A stretch of DNA of 64,000 nt. It comes from Gemmatimonadaceae bacterium (GTDB lineage: Bacteria > Gemmatimonadota > Gemmatimonadetes > Gemmatimonadales > Gemmatimonadaceae). Every line of letters starts with the position of its first letter. The first letter of the stretch is position 1. The stretch spans positions 186,001-250,000 of the forward strand of contig JABAQJ010000007.1 in assembly GCA_019186945.1 (NCBI GenBank), in the 5' to 3' direction. Shown in pieces: positions 1 to 8,249 of this stretch. The notes under the pieces are model-generated. The model worked only from the letters and a program-made list of their open reading frames with translations. It was not told where the DNA came from and did no database searches. Made by a program: the position numbers and the translations under genes.

Positions 1-378
1 GCCAAGCTGTTCATCAATGGCATCGAACAGCGGCAGGGCTATGGTGCGTCGTCAGAGCCCGGCGATCCGAACGAGACGAGTCCGCTTTTCGACTGGCAGA
101 AGCAGGTCGCACTGACGTCGTCTCGTTTCGGGCCCGCGCCCAGCCAACCGACGCACGACAATTGGGGGCCGCTGGTGATCCCGGCTGGTCACTACTTCAT
201 GATGGGCGACAACCGCTACCAGTCGAAGGACAGTCGTTACTGGGGCCTCGTGCCAAGGGAGAACATGCGAGGGCGTCCCACGTTCGTGTACTATAGCTGG
301 AACGCCGACGACAGCGACCGCCCGCTTCCGTTCCTGACGGACATACGCTGGTCACGCATCGGTCACTGGATCAAGTAG
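1..378 (+). CDS. lepB: Signal peptidase I, C-terminal part (5' end outside window)
   Basis: This is the last 125 residues of a type I (S26) signal peptidase, the membrane-bound enzyme that removes signal peptides from exported proteins. The frame is open from base 1, so the gene starts upstream of the window. The visible part has the conserved C-terminal box GDNRYQSKDSRYWGLVP (about 65-81 of the visible part), with the GDN and DSR residues that shape the catalytic site. The serine and lysine of the catalytic dyad would lie in the missing N-terminus. A segment before the box holds a typical variable beta-domain insertion. The symbol is assigned from family only. Confidence 0.88.
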   Translation, partial: AKLFINGIEQRQGYGASSEPGDPNETSPLFDWQKQVALTSSRFGPAPSQPTHDNWGPLVIPAGHYFMMGDNRYQSKDSRYWGLVPRENMRGRPTFVYYSWNADDSDRPLPFLTDIRWSRIGHWIK

Positions 379-486
379 GCATCGGTCGCCGCACGTGGTG
401 CGGCCCCTGTCGCTCGGCCCATTCCGACGGCACTGTATTGCCGTTCGACTGGCAGGAACGTGTACTCGTTGCCGAGGTTCGCTCAC

Positions 487-2967
487 ATGATTCGTCGACT
501 GGTACTGGGCGCCGTGACCATCGGCTCCGTTCTCGCGCCTTCCGAGTCGTCTGAAGACGCGTGGGCCCAGTCCGGCGCTGGGCCTGCCGTGACCGCTTCC
601 ATGAAGGCGCTCCCGGCGCCGGTGGCCGACCTAACGATTCCCGGTTTGCGCGAGTCGGTCGAAGTGCGCCGCGATCGGTGGGGGGTTCCGCACATCTACG
701 CTCGAAATCAGCACGACCTTTTCCTTGCGCAGGGTTTCGTCGCTGCGCAGGATCGCCTGTTCCAGATGGAGATGTGGCGCCGTCTCGGGGAGGGGCGTCT
801 GGCGGAGGTACTTGGCTCGGCGGCGGTCGAGCGCGACCGGCACGCTCGTTTGTTCAAGTATCGTGGCGACATGGCGCGTGAGTGGGCAGCCTACGGCAGC
901 GATACCCGACAGATTCTGACGTCGTTCGTAGCTGGTGTGAACGCGTACATCGCGATGGCCGGAGATTCGCTGCCTCCGGAGTTTGCGTTGCTGGGGTTCC
1001 GGCCGGAGCCCTGGACGCCGGAGGTGCCGTTGGCGCGAGTGACGGGATTGAGTGGCGTGTCGAACGCGAACAGCGAGGTCGTGCGTGCTGCCCTGGTGGA
1101 GAAGCTGGGAGCGGCACGAGTGGACGAGATCATGCCGGCCGATCCGCGGAGGGCGCTCGATCCCGCACCGGGTCTGGATCTCTCAGGTATCGGCGAGGGT
1201 TCGTTAGGCGGTCTTTCGGAAACGTTCGCGGATGTGGCCTATACCCGAATCGAAGGATCGAACAACTGGGTAGTGAGCGGTGCACGTACGAGGTCCGGCC
1301 GCCCGATCCTGGCGAACGACCCGCATCGCGTGATCACGAATCCGGCGGTCCGGTACATCACGCACCTGGTGGCGCCGGGGTGGAACGTGATCGGCTCCGG
1401 TGAGCCGGCGAGTCCGGGGGTGGCGATCGGTCACAATGACCGGATTGCGTTTGGGCTGACGGTAGTCGGGATGGACCAGCAGGACGTGTATGTCGAAGCG
1501 CTTGGCGGGTGCAACTCGCCGCCGCCGGCGAGCGCGGCGCGCGCGGGCCCCCCCCTCCAGCAACACGATACCGCTCTGGCCGCTACGGATCGTTACCAAT
1601 CCAGCGCCACTCGCGGCATCGTATCGCCGAGTGCGTTTGCCTGCTACTGGTACCAAGGTGGTTGGCGACCGATTACCACGATTGTGGAAACGGTGCGCGT
1701 GAAGGGTGAGCCGCCGCGCAGCGTGACGCTGCAGTACACGATCCACGGTCCTATCGTCAGCATCGATAGCGTTCGCGGCAGGGCGTTCGCCATACGCGGG
1801 GTACACAGCGAACCAGGTACGGCATCCTATCTGGCTTCGCTCGCACTCGGCCGTGCCCGGGACTGGCAGCAGTTTCAGGCCGCCATGGAACGGTGGCTCA
1901 TGCCGAGCGAGAACATGCTGTACGCCGATATCGACGGGAATATCGGATGGGTGGCTGGCGGCATCATGCCGCGCCGCAGCTGGTCGGGGTTGCTCCCGGT
2001 GCCAGGCGACGGATCATTCGAGTGGAGCGGCTTCATGGCGGGCAAGGATCTCCCGCGCGCCTACAACCCGCGGGAAGGATTCATCGCCACAGCCAACCAC
2101 AATATCCTTCCCGCTGGCTATACCATCCCGATCAGTTACGAGTGGGCTTCGCCTTATCGCATCGATCGGGTGAAACAGGTGTTGCGTCAGACCCGGAAGT
2201 TCGACATCGACGACTTCAAGCAACTTCAACACGATGACCTCTCGTTGCTGGCGCAGGCGCTCGTCCCGCGGCTGCTCGACGCCGCCAAGCGTTTGCGTCG
2301 CAGCGGGGACAGGGACATACAGGCCCTTGCGTCGTGGGACTTCCGGATGTCGCGCGATCAGGTGGCGCCGGCGATCTTCGCGGCATGGGCGCCGAGCGCG
2401 TACCGTAGTGCGCTCCAGGTTTCGTATGCGAGCGAGCCAATTGTCAGTAAGCTGCTGGGTGGGTTTCCCGATTACGAATGGTTGGAGAGGTATTTGTCGA
2501 CGGCAGGGGGTGACGCGCAGAGCGATTCGGTGCTTGTCGCCGCTTTGGATGATGGCGTTGCCGATCTGACCCGTCGCTTCGGGAGCGACCGCGCCAACTG
2601 GCAGTGGGGCAAGATCCATGTGGCGATCTTCCGTCATCCATTGTCGTCGAAATACGACTTGCCGCCGGCGTCACGCGGTGGCGATGGCAACACGGTCAAT
2701 GCGACTGGCGGTCGCGACTTCAGACAGCGCGCCGGCGCATCGTACCGCGAGATCATCGATCTGGACGACTTCGATCGCTCCGTGGTGACCAACGTACCTG
2801 GCCAGTCTGCCGATCCGCGCAGCCCGCACTACGGGGATCTTCTGCCGCTGTGGGCCTCGGATCAGTACTTCCCGCTGGTATTTTCCAGGGCCCGCGTCGA
2901 AGCGGAGACCGAAAGCACCTTGTGGCTGCGACCGGCGGCGCGTCCGCCGGCGAAGACGTCGCGTTAG
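487..2967 (+). CDS. Penicillin acylase family (S45) N-terminal nucleophile hydrolase, exported
   Basis: A precursor of 826 residues of the penicillin amidase/acyl-homoserine-lactone acylase family, which hydrolyses amide bonds of acylated substrates after self-cleavage into two chains. A signal peptide (MIRRLVLGAVTIG...) ends near a WAQ site. The family pattern RDRWGVPHIYA and AAQDRLFQMEMWRR follows. The presumed autocleavage site and nucleophile is the Ser of GSNNW near residue 258, heading the beta chain. A GTG at 460 is also in frame, but ATG 487 has a GAGG motif about 9 bases upstream and begins right at the signal peptide. The substrate cannot be told from sequence; it could be an antibiotic, a quorum signal or another acyl amide. 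Confidence 0.85.
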   Translation: MIRRLVLGAVTIGSVLAPSESSEDAWAQSGAGPAVTASMKALPAPVADLTIPGLRESVEVRRDRWGVPHIYARNQHDLFLAQGFVAAQDRLFQMEMWRRLGEGRLAEVLGSAAVERDRHARLFKYRGDMAREWAAYGSDTRQILTSFVAGVNAYIAMAGDSLPPEFALLGFRPEPWTPEVPLARVTGLSGVSNANSEVVRAALVEKLGAARVDEIMPADPRRALDPAPGLDLSGIGEGSLGGLSETFADVAYTRIEGSNNWVVSGARTRSGRPILANDPHRVITNPAVRYITHLVAPGWNVIGSGEPASPGVAIGHNDRIAFGLTVVGMDQQDVYVEALGGCNSPPPASAARAGPPLQQHDTALAATDRYQSSATRGIVSPSAFACYWYQGGWRPITTIVETVRVKGEPPRSVTLQYTIHGPIVSIDSVRGRAFAIRGVHSEPGTASYLASLALGRARDWQQFQAAMERWLMPSENMLYADIDGNIGWVAGGIMPRRSWSGLLPVPGDGSFEWSGFMAGKDLPRAYNPREGFIATANHNILPAGYTIPISYEWASPYRIDRVKQVLRQTRKFDIDDFKQLQHDDLSLLAQALVPRLLDAAKRLRRSGDRDIQALASWDFRMSRDQVAPAIFAAWAPSAYRSALQVSYASEPIVSKLLGGFPDYEWLERYLSTAGGDAQSDSVLVAALDDGVADLTRRFGSDRANWQWGKIHVAIFRHPLSSKYDLPPASRGGDGNTVNATGGRDFRQRAGASYREIIDLDDFDRSVVTNVPGQSADPRSPHYGDLLPLWASDQYFPLVFSRARVEAETESTLWLRPAARPPAKTSR

Positions 2968-3007
2968 CGCGTGAGCGACGCGGCAAGTCCCTTTCACCCT
3001 TTCAGCA

Positions 3008-3496
3008 ATGCGTCTTGCACTGACTCTGGCACCCATCGCCGCTTGCGGGCTCCTCGCCTGCGCGGGCCGTACGGCGACACAGACCGCTGTGTCCGGTCCC
3101 GCGTTCACGACGGAGAACGGCGTCACCTGGATCACGCCATACGGCCGACCGACGCGTCCCTTTTCGCCCGCCGTACGCGTCGGAAACATGTTGTATCTGG
3201 CGGGACAGATCGGGACCAGTGCCGATGGGAAAGGGGGGCTGGTGGAGGGTGGGATCAAGCCCGAGACGCGGCAGACCATGCTCAACATCAAGGACGTGCT
3301 GGAGAAGTCCGGGTCGTCGCTCGATCGCGTCGTCAAGTGCACGGTCTTCATGGCCGACATGCGCGAGTGGGATTCGATGAACGAGGTATACGCTACCTTC
3401 TTCCCGCGGAACAAGCCCGCGCGCAGCGCGTTCGGCGCCACCGGGTTGGCATTGGGCGCCCGGGTGGAGATCGAGTGTTTCGCTGCCGTCCCCTGA
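3008..3496 (+). CDS. RidA/YjgF/UK114-family lipoprotein
   Basis: A 162-residue protein with a lipobox (LLAC near residue 18) followed by a complete Rid domain. Cytosolic RidA deaminates reactive enamine/imine intermediates made by PLP enzymes. Here the substrate arginine in PARS and the downstream VEIE motif are kept, so the catalytic surface looks intact. The export signal is unusual, since most Rid proteins are cytosolic. It lies between two exported hydrolases on the same strand, 40 bases after the acylase and 11 before the esterase, so the three may form one transcript. The true substrate of an exported Rid protein is unknown. Confidence 0.82.
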   Translation: MRLALTLAPIAACGLLACAGRTATQTAVSGPAFTTENGVTWITPYGRPTRPFSPAVRVGNMLYLAGQIGTSADGKGGLVEGGIKPETRQTMLNIKDVLEKSGSSLDRVVKCTVFMADMREWDSMNEVYATFFPRNKPARSAFGATGLALGARVEIECFAAVP

Positions 3497-3507
3497 TCGG
3501 AGGTCTG

Positions 3508-4572
3508 GTGACCCTCACCGGTCGTCGCATTCGCCGGTCGGCAAGGTGCGCGTTGTTCGCATCGACGCTCGTGTTGAGCCAGGCTGCGCACGCATCGTCG
3601 CTCGTTTCCCGGCCGACGTCCGTCCAGCAATACGTCTGGCGGAGCGGCACAGCCGCGGCGCAGGGGACGATCGTCGCCGATTCGTTCTGGTCGCAGGCGT
3701 TAGGCATCCGGAAACATCTTCGTCTCTGGCTTCCGCCATCCTACGCAGCCGAGCCGATGCGCCGCTTCCCGGTGGCCTATTATCTCCACGGGGCGTGGGG
3801 GAGCGAGGCCGACTGGTCGACGCTGGGTGGGCTTCCCGCGACGTTCGACTCGCTCACCATCGCCGGCATGCCGGAGATGATCGTCGTCATGCCGGACGGC
3901 GACGATGGATGGTATACGACCTGGAACTTCCTCGGCGATTGGCCAGGCTGCCGCCGCAAACCGCCACGTGCTGGCGAGTCGCCCGAGCGCTACTGCGTCC
4001 CGTGGCCGCACTATGACGACTACATCGCGAGGGATCTCGTCAGCTACATCGACCGGACCTATCGAACGCGTGCCGATCGCGTCCACCGCGGGATCGCCGG
4101 CCTGAGCATGGGCGGGTACGGCGCCGTCAGCCTCTCACTCAGCTATCCCGACGTGTTCGCCGCGGCGTTCAGCCATTCGGGTGTGGTCGCGCCGCTGCTT
4201 GGCGAGGGTACGTCCGGCGAAGGCGACTACGCGCAGAATATCGAGGACCTGCGTGGGCGTTACTCGCCGGCCCTGTGGGCACTGATGAAACCGGCCTTCG
4301 GCAAGGACATCGCTGCCTGGGCAGCGCGCGATCCCGTTCGACTGCTGCGCGCGCTCCTCGATCGTCACGTGGCCGGAGCTCCGGCCATTGCGCTGGACTG
4401 CGGGAAGGACGACAGGTTCGTCGCGCAGAATCGTTACTTCGTCCGGGCGGCCGCACAGGCGGGGTTTCCTGTCACATACACCGAGTGGCCCGGCGCCCAT
4501 ACATGGGAGTACTGGCGCGCGCACCTCGCCGAGTCTGCACGCTGGCTCGCGTCCCACATCGGCACGGATTAG
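3508..4572 (+). CDS. Exported esterase of the esterase D/antigen 85 type
   Basis: A 354-residue alpha/beta hydrolase of the putative esterase family (PF00756-like). The start at GTG 3508 is chosen because GGAGG lies just upstream and a signal peptide with an AHA-S cleavage region follows directly; the frame is open further upstream without such signals. Visible are the oxyanion region YYLHGAWGSEADW, the nucleophile elbow GLSMGGYG, the acid Asp in ALDCGKDDRF and the His in WPGAHTWEYWR. Such enzymes act on short acyl esters or as acyl transferases. It follows the RidA lipoprotein by 11 bases. Confidence 0.82.
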   Translation: MTLTGRRIRRSARCALFASTLVLSQAAHASSLVSRPTSVQQYVWRSGTAAAQGTIVADSFWSQALGIRKHLRLWLPPSYAAEPMRRFPVAYYLHGAWGSEADWSTLGGLPATFDSLTIAGMPEMIVVMPDGDDGWYTTWNFLGDWPGCRRKPPRAGESPERYCVPWPHYDDYIARDLVSYIDRTYRTRADRVHRGIAGLSMGGYGAVSLSLSYPDVFAAAFSHSGVVAPLLGEGTSGEGDYAQNIEDLRGRYSPALWALMKPAFGKDIAAWAARDPVRLLRALLDRHVAGAPAIALDCGKDDRFVAQNRYFVRAAAQAGFPVTYTEWPGAHTWEYWRAHLAESARWLASHIGTD

Positions 4573-4660
4573 GCGTTGCCCGCAACGACAGCCGGACGTC
4601 GACGCGCGCCCGGGACGCTGGCCGCTGTCGGCATGACGGCGTGCCGCCTAACTTCCCGAC

Positions 4661-5227
4661 ATGCCAGGCTTCTTCCCCACGACTACCGGGAACTGGAAGC
4701 TCGAGGAGCCCGCCGCGTTCCGACGGCTCTCCATGTCGCTCGTCGAGATGGCGGCGATGACGGGCATCGTTATGCGTCTCTACCGAGCCGTCGCCCTCAC
4801 CAACGGCCCCACCGGCAACTGGTTCTACATCGCGACGGTGGTTGCCTGCGGCATCATACTGCTGCTCGGCATGACAACGCTGCACCTGGGCAACTATACG
4901 CTACGCCAATGGCTGTGGCGGGCGCCGATCTTCGGAACCCTCGAAGCCGCCGCCGAGGCCATCGTCAGCCTCGGACTCATTGCAATCCACCGCGAACCCC
5001 TGGGGGCAAGCTACGCCACGTACGGCGATTGGTGGGCGATCGCGGGTGCGCTGCTGTTCTGGCGCATCCTCGGCGTTTCCCTGTTCGCAACACTCCTCGC
5101 CGGAGTCGTGCAGCTGGTCCGCCGCTGGCTCCTCGCCCACGACCAGCGTGAACATACGCTGGAGACCGTGCATCACGAAGCTGACGAAATACGCCACCCG
5201 CGCCGAAGCGACAAGCATCCCTTCTGA
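4661..5227 (+). CDS. Hypothetical four-span membrane protein
   Basis: A 188-residue protein I do not recognise. Hydrophobic segments lie at about 28-45, 58-78, 95-112 and 128-152, so it is probably an inner-membrane protein with both ends in the cytoplasm. The last 30 residues are charged and His-rich (HEADEIRHPRRSDKHPF end). There are no obvious catalytic motifs. It stands 88 bases after the esterase and on the same strand. GC-rich third codon positions along the whole frame support coding. Confidence 0.65.
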   Translation: MPGFFPTTTGNWKLEEPAAFRRLSMSLVEMAAMTGIVMRLYRAVALTNGPTGNWFYIATVVACGIILLLGMTTLHLGNYTLRQWLWRAPIFGTLEAAAEAIVSLGLIAIHREPLGASYATYGDWWAIAGALLFWRILGVSLFATLLAGVVQLVRRWLLAHDQREHTLETVHHEADEIRHPRRSDKHPF

Positions 5228-5353
5228 TTCCGGCACGCTTGCGGTCAGTCCGCACCCGGCACAGCGTGAAGCGGAGGCCCCCGAACATGCACAGCCGACA
5301 TGGTCAACTGGTTTCTCTTCACTCGTCCTCCCACACTCACCCCCCGCGCTCCC

Positions 5354-6742
5354 ATGCCCGTCCGTCGCCTTGCCTTCATCGCGGTCCTCGCGCCGGCGTC
5401 TGTATTTGCCCAGGACCTCCGCGTCGTCCGCCCGTTCGGGACGGTTCGCGAACAGGCGGCCACGCAACAACAGTGGCTGAACGTTCGCATGCGCACCGTG
5501 CTTCCGCCGTTGATGCGAAAACACGGGATCGATATGTGGGTCGTCCCGATGCGAGAGTACAACGAGGATCCGGTGTTCTCTTCGATGACGGTACCGGAGA
5601 CCTTTTTCGCGCGGCGCCGCACGATCTACGTGTTCTTCGACAAATGCGCGGCCAGCGGCCGCGCCGATCCCGGTGACGGCTCGTGCGTCGAACGACTGGC
5701 GTTAGGTGGTTCGTCGCAGGGAGGAGTCTTCCAGGCAGTGCGTTCCACCAGGGCCGTCGATGCGGCGGTGGGAGGACCCCAGGCCGAACTGTGGGGCGAC
5801 CAGCAATGGCAGGTACTGAAGGACGTGATCGAGGCGCGGAACCCGAAGGTCATCGGCATCAACTCGTCGCGAGTCTTCGCGTTCTCGGACGGGCTTTCCT
5901 CCGGAGAACTGGAAGGAATGACCGAGGGGATAGGTCCGAAGTGGGCCGCTCGATTCCGGAAGGCCGAAGGTCTTCCACTCGAGTTCATTGCCGCGCGTAT
6001 CCCCCAGGAAGAAGCGTTCTATCACCAGCTGTCGCAGCTCGTCTGGAGCCTCATCAGCCGGATGTATTCGAACGAAGTCATCACGCCAGGCGTTACCAGG
6101 ACGTCGGACGTAGTCTGGTGGTGGAGGCAGCAGGTCAACGATCTCGGGCTCGGCACGTGGTTTCAGCCGTCGATCTCCGTGCAGCGACGAGGCGCCAATG
6201 ACGGGGCGCTGGGTGATGATCCGATCATCGAGCGCGGCGACCTCCTGCACTGCGATGTTGGTATCACCGCCATGCGGCTCAACACGGACACGCAGCACAT
6301 GGCCTACGTGCTCCGGGTTGGTGAAACCGATGCACCAGCCGGTCTCAAGCAGGCGCTGAAGAACGCCAACCGGTTTCAGGATATCCTGTTCGAAGAGGTC
6401 AAGGTCGGTCGCACCGGAAACGAGATCCTGGCTGCCACGCGCGCCAAGCTGCAAGTGGAGGGACTCGACGGCACCATGTACACGCACCCGATCGGGATGC
6501 ACGGTCACGGCGCCGGGCCGCTTATCGGACTCTGGGACTACCAGGATGGCGTGCCGGGGAGAGGGGATGCGAAAGTCATCCCGTCGATGTGGTTTTCCTC
6601 GGAGCTGCAGGTTACAACGAAAGTCCCGGAATGGGGCGGTCAGCCTGTACGTATGATGCTGGAAGAGGATTTCATTCTGGGTTCTGACGGCAAGCCTCGT
6701 TGGGCACACGCCCGTCAGGGAGATCTCTGGCTGGTTCGGTGA
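5354..6742 (+). CDS. Exported M24-family metallopeptidase (Xaa-Pro aminopeptidase-like)
   Basis: A 462-residue protein with a signal peptide (MPVRRLAFIAVLAPASVFAQ) and a C-terminal pita-bread domain. Metal-ligand positions of the family are recognisable: Asp in LLHCDVG, Asp in NTDTQHM, His in GMHGHGAG, Glu in MWFSSELQV and Glu in MMLEEDF. The N-terminal half resembles the creatinase-like domain. Family members cut N-terminal residues, often before proline, using two divalent metals. An in-frame ATG exists at 5300, but the signal peptide begins at 5354; neither start has a good ribosome-binding site. It is predicted to act in the periplasm or outside the cell. Confidence 0.8.
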   Translation: MPVRRLAFIAVLAPASVFAQDLRVVRPFGTVREQAATQQQWLNVRMRTVLPPLMRKHGIDMWVVPMREYNEDPVFSSMTVPETFFARRRTIYVFFDKCAASGRADPGDGSCVERLALGGSSQGGVFQAVRSTRAVDAAVGGPQAELWGDQQWQVLKDVIEARNPKVIGINSSRVFAFSDGLSSGELEGMTEGIGPKWAARFRKAEGLPLEFIAARIPQEEAFYHQLSQLVWSLISRMYSNEVITPGVTRTSDVVWWWRQQVNDLGLGTWFQPSISVQRRGANDGALGDDPIIERGDLLHCDVGITAMRLNTDTQHMAYVLRVGETDAPAGLKQALKNANRFQDILFEEVKVGRTGNEILAATRAKLQVEGLDGTMYTHPIGMHGHGAGPLIGLWDYQDGVPGRGDAKVIPSMWFSSELQVTTKVPEWGGQPVRMMLEEDFILGSDGKPRWAHARQGDLWLVR

Positions 6743-6786
6743 TATGCCCGCGCTGGATCTGTCCGGTGAAGTGATGGGTGAGCGTT

Positions 6787-6792
6787 TATACT
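6787..6792 (+). promoter_or_regulatory. Possible -10 box (TATACT) for the GroES-like operon
   Basis: TATACT lies in the 97-base gap before the GroES-like gene, about 48 bases ahead of its ATG, in an otherwise GC-rich stretch. No good -35 box is seen at the expected distance, so this is only a candidate. Confidence 0.3.
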
Positions 6793-6839
6793 TCACGACG
6801 AACCGATTTCGTTTGCAACATGTGTAGCGAGTCTTGACG

Positions 6840-7217
6840 ATGAGTGATCACAAGAAGCTGATCGTGGTTGGTGACCGCGTGCTGGTTCATGTGGAGGAGG
6901 GCGAGGAACGCAGCAAGGTGGGGCTGTACCTGCCGCCAACGGCGGTGGACAATCAGGCGGTACAGGGTGGTAACATCGTGGCGACTGGGCCGGGACTGCC
7001 GATGCCCGATCCGTCCGAAACGTCGGACGAACCATGGCGGACGGGGCCCCGGGAGACGCGGTTCGTCCCGATGCAGGCGCGAACCGGCGACTACGCATTG
7101 TTCTTCAGGAAGGCGGCGGTTGAGATCACGTTCGAAAACGAGCGGTATCTGGTGGTGCCGCAGAGCGCGATCCTGGCGCTGGTGCGCGAGGACCATAGCG
7201 AGGAGCAGTTCATATGA
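6840..7217 (+). CDS. GroES-like (Cpn10 fold) protein with an internal insertion
   Basis: A 125-residue protein that reads as a Cpn10 domain: the N-terminal VGDRVLVHVEEGEERSKVGL strand pair, GGNIVATGPG in the middle, and a C-terminal Y.LFF...VEITFENERYLVVPQSAILAL. Classical GroES is about 97 residues; the extra length is a loop of about 25 residues (PMPDPSETSDEPWRTGPRE) after the GxG turn. The N-terminal region that would be the mobile GroEL-binding loop is altered, and no groEL is adjacent, so it may not be a normal co-chaperonin. Its stop codon overlaps the bacilliredoxin start by 4 bases, so the two are translationally coupled. Confidence 0.72.
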   Translation: MSDHKKLIVVGDRVLVHVEEGEERSKVGLYLPPTAVDNQAVQGGNIVATGPGLPMPDPSETSDEPWRTGPRETRFVPMQARTGDYALFFRKAAVEITFENERYLVVPQSAILALVREDHSEEQFI

Positions 7218-7660
7218 ACGTTCAGATGTATGACGAGCGTTTCCTGACGCCGATGCGCCGTGAGTTGACGGAGCTGGGTTTCAGCGAGTGGAGAACGGCC
7301 GGCGACGTGGACGCCAACATTGCGCGGGATCATGGTACGACGGTGGTCGTCGTGAACTCCGTCTGCGGATGCTCGGCGCGAATGGCACGACCTGCCTTGC
7401 GCCGGGCGTTGGAGCTATCGGAACGGCGTCCGGCGCACATGGCGACAGTTTTCGCCGGGCAGGACGCGGAGGCGACGGCGCGCGCCAGGTCGTATTTCAC
7501 GGGCTATCCGCCATCATCGCCGTCGATCGCCCTGTTGAGGGACGGGAAACTCCTCTGGATGATGGAGCGCTGGCAGATCGAAGGCAGGCATCCAGACGAA
7601 ATCACGCTGGATCTTGTCGCCGCATTCAATCAGTACTGCGAGCCGACCCCGCCGGCCTGA
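7214..7660 (+). CDS. Bacilliredoxin, BrxA/BrxB (YphP/YqiW) family
   Basis: A 148-residue thioredoxin-fold protein of the DUF1094/bacilliredoxin family. The active-site motif is CGC in NSVCGCSARMARP (about residue 51-53), as in BrxA and BrxB, which remove bacillithiol from mixed disulfides on proteins. The TGYPPSSPSIALLRDGKLLWMMER stretch is characteristic. Bacilliredoxins outside Firmicutes are known, so the presence of bacillithiol in this organism is likely but not shown by this window. The ATG overlaps the TGA of the GroES-like gene (ATGA). Confidence 0.9.
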   Translation: MNVQMYDERFLTPMRRELTELGFSEWRTAGDVDANIARDHGTTVVVVNSVCGCSARMARPALRRALELSERRPAHMATVFAGQDAEATARARSYFTGYPPSSPSIALLRDGKLLWMMERWQIEGRHPDEITLDLVAAFNQYCEPTPPA

Positions 7661-7697
7661 CGGCGCGCGGCGGTCGGGCGCGGGGTATCGCACGCCG

Positions 7698-8249
7698 ATG
7701 GTCGTTGTCCTTTTCGCTGAGCGACATTCGGACGATATCGCCTGGCTGGCCGTTGGATTGGCGCACGGATTCGTGCAGACGGGCGGGAATCCGCGCGTCG
7801 CGCTTGCGCTGGACGATATGAGCGACCTGGTGGTGTCATCGTTAGTCCTGACAGTCGACATCGCGTCTCTTTCGCCCCGTGAGGCATCCCGGCGACTGCG
7901 GGAGCTGGCGGGGAAGGGCTATCAGGTAGTAAGCGCTTCGAGCGGCAGGAACGAACGCGCGCTGGCGTTCTTGGACGCTGCCGACCGGATCCTGCTCGTC
8001 GCCGACCTGAGCGTGCCGTCCGTACGCGGGCTGCAGCGGACGATCAAACTGGTCGATTCGTTAGGTCTTCCGCCCGATCGCACACCGGTCGTTTTGTACC
8101 GCTGCCGGGACGATGCGGCGCTGTCTCCCAGCGAAGTCGCCGGCGTCCTGTCGCGAGACGTATTCGCGCAGCTTCAATCCGGTGTGGACGGACCGGCCGA
8201 CGCGGCGGCCTGCGCCGCACTCGCCGACCGGCTGCTGCAGCTGACCTAG
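7698..8249 (+). CDS. CpaE/MinD-like protein lacking a P-loop
   Basis: A 183-residue protein whose layout follows the SIMIBI ATPases used in tad pilus and partition systems. An N-terminal strand-helix runs from MVVVLFAERHSDDIAWLAVGLAHGF, then RVALALDDMSD, and later DRILLVADLSVPSVRGLQRTIKLVDSLG with PVVLYRCR, which looks like the CpaE switch region. The Walker A lysine motif KGGxGKT is absent, so ATP binding is doubtful. The start at ATG 7698 is the first that begins with the hydrophobic strand; no strong ribosome-binding site is seen. It lies 37 bases after the bacilliredoxin. The identification is from pattern only and could be wrong. Confidence 0.5.
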   Translation: MVVVLFAERHSDDIAWLAVGLAHGFVQTGGNPRVALALDDMSDLVVSSLVLTVDIASLSPREASRRLRELAGKGYQVVSASSGRNERALAFLDAADRILLVADLSVPSVRGLQRTIKLVDSLGLPPDRTPVVLYRCRDDAALSPSEVAGVLSRDVFAQLQSGVDGPADAAACAALADRLLQLT

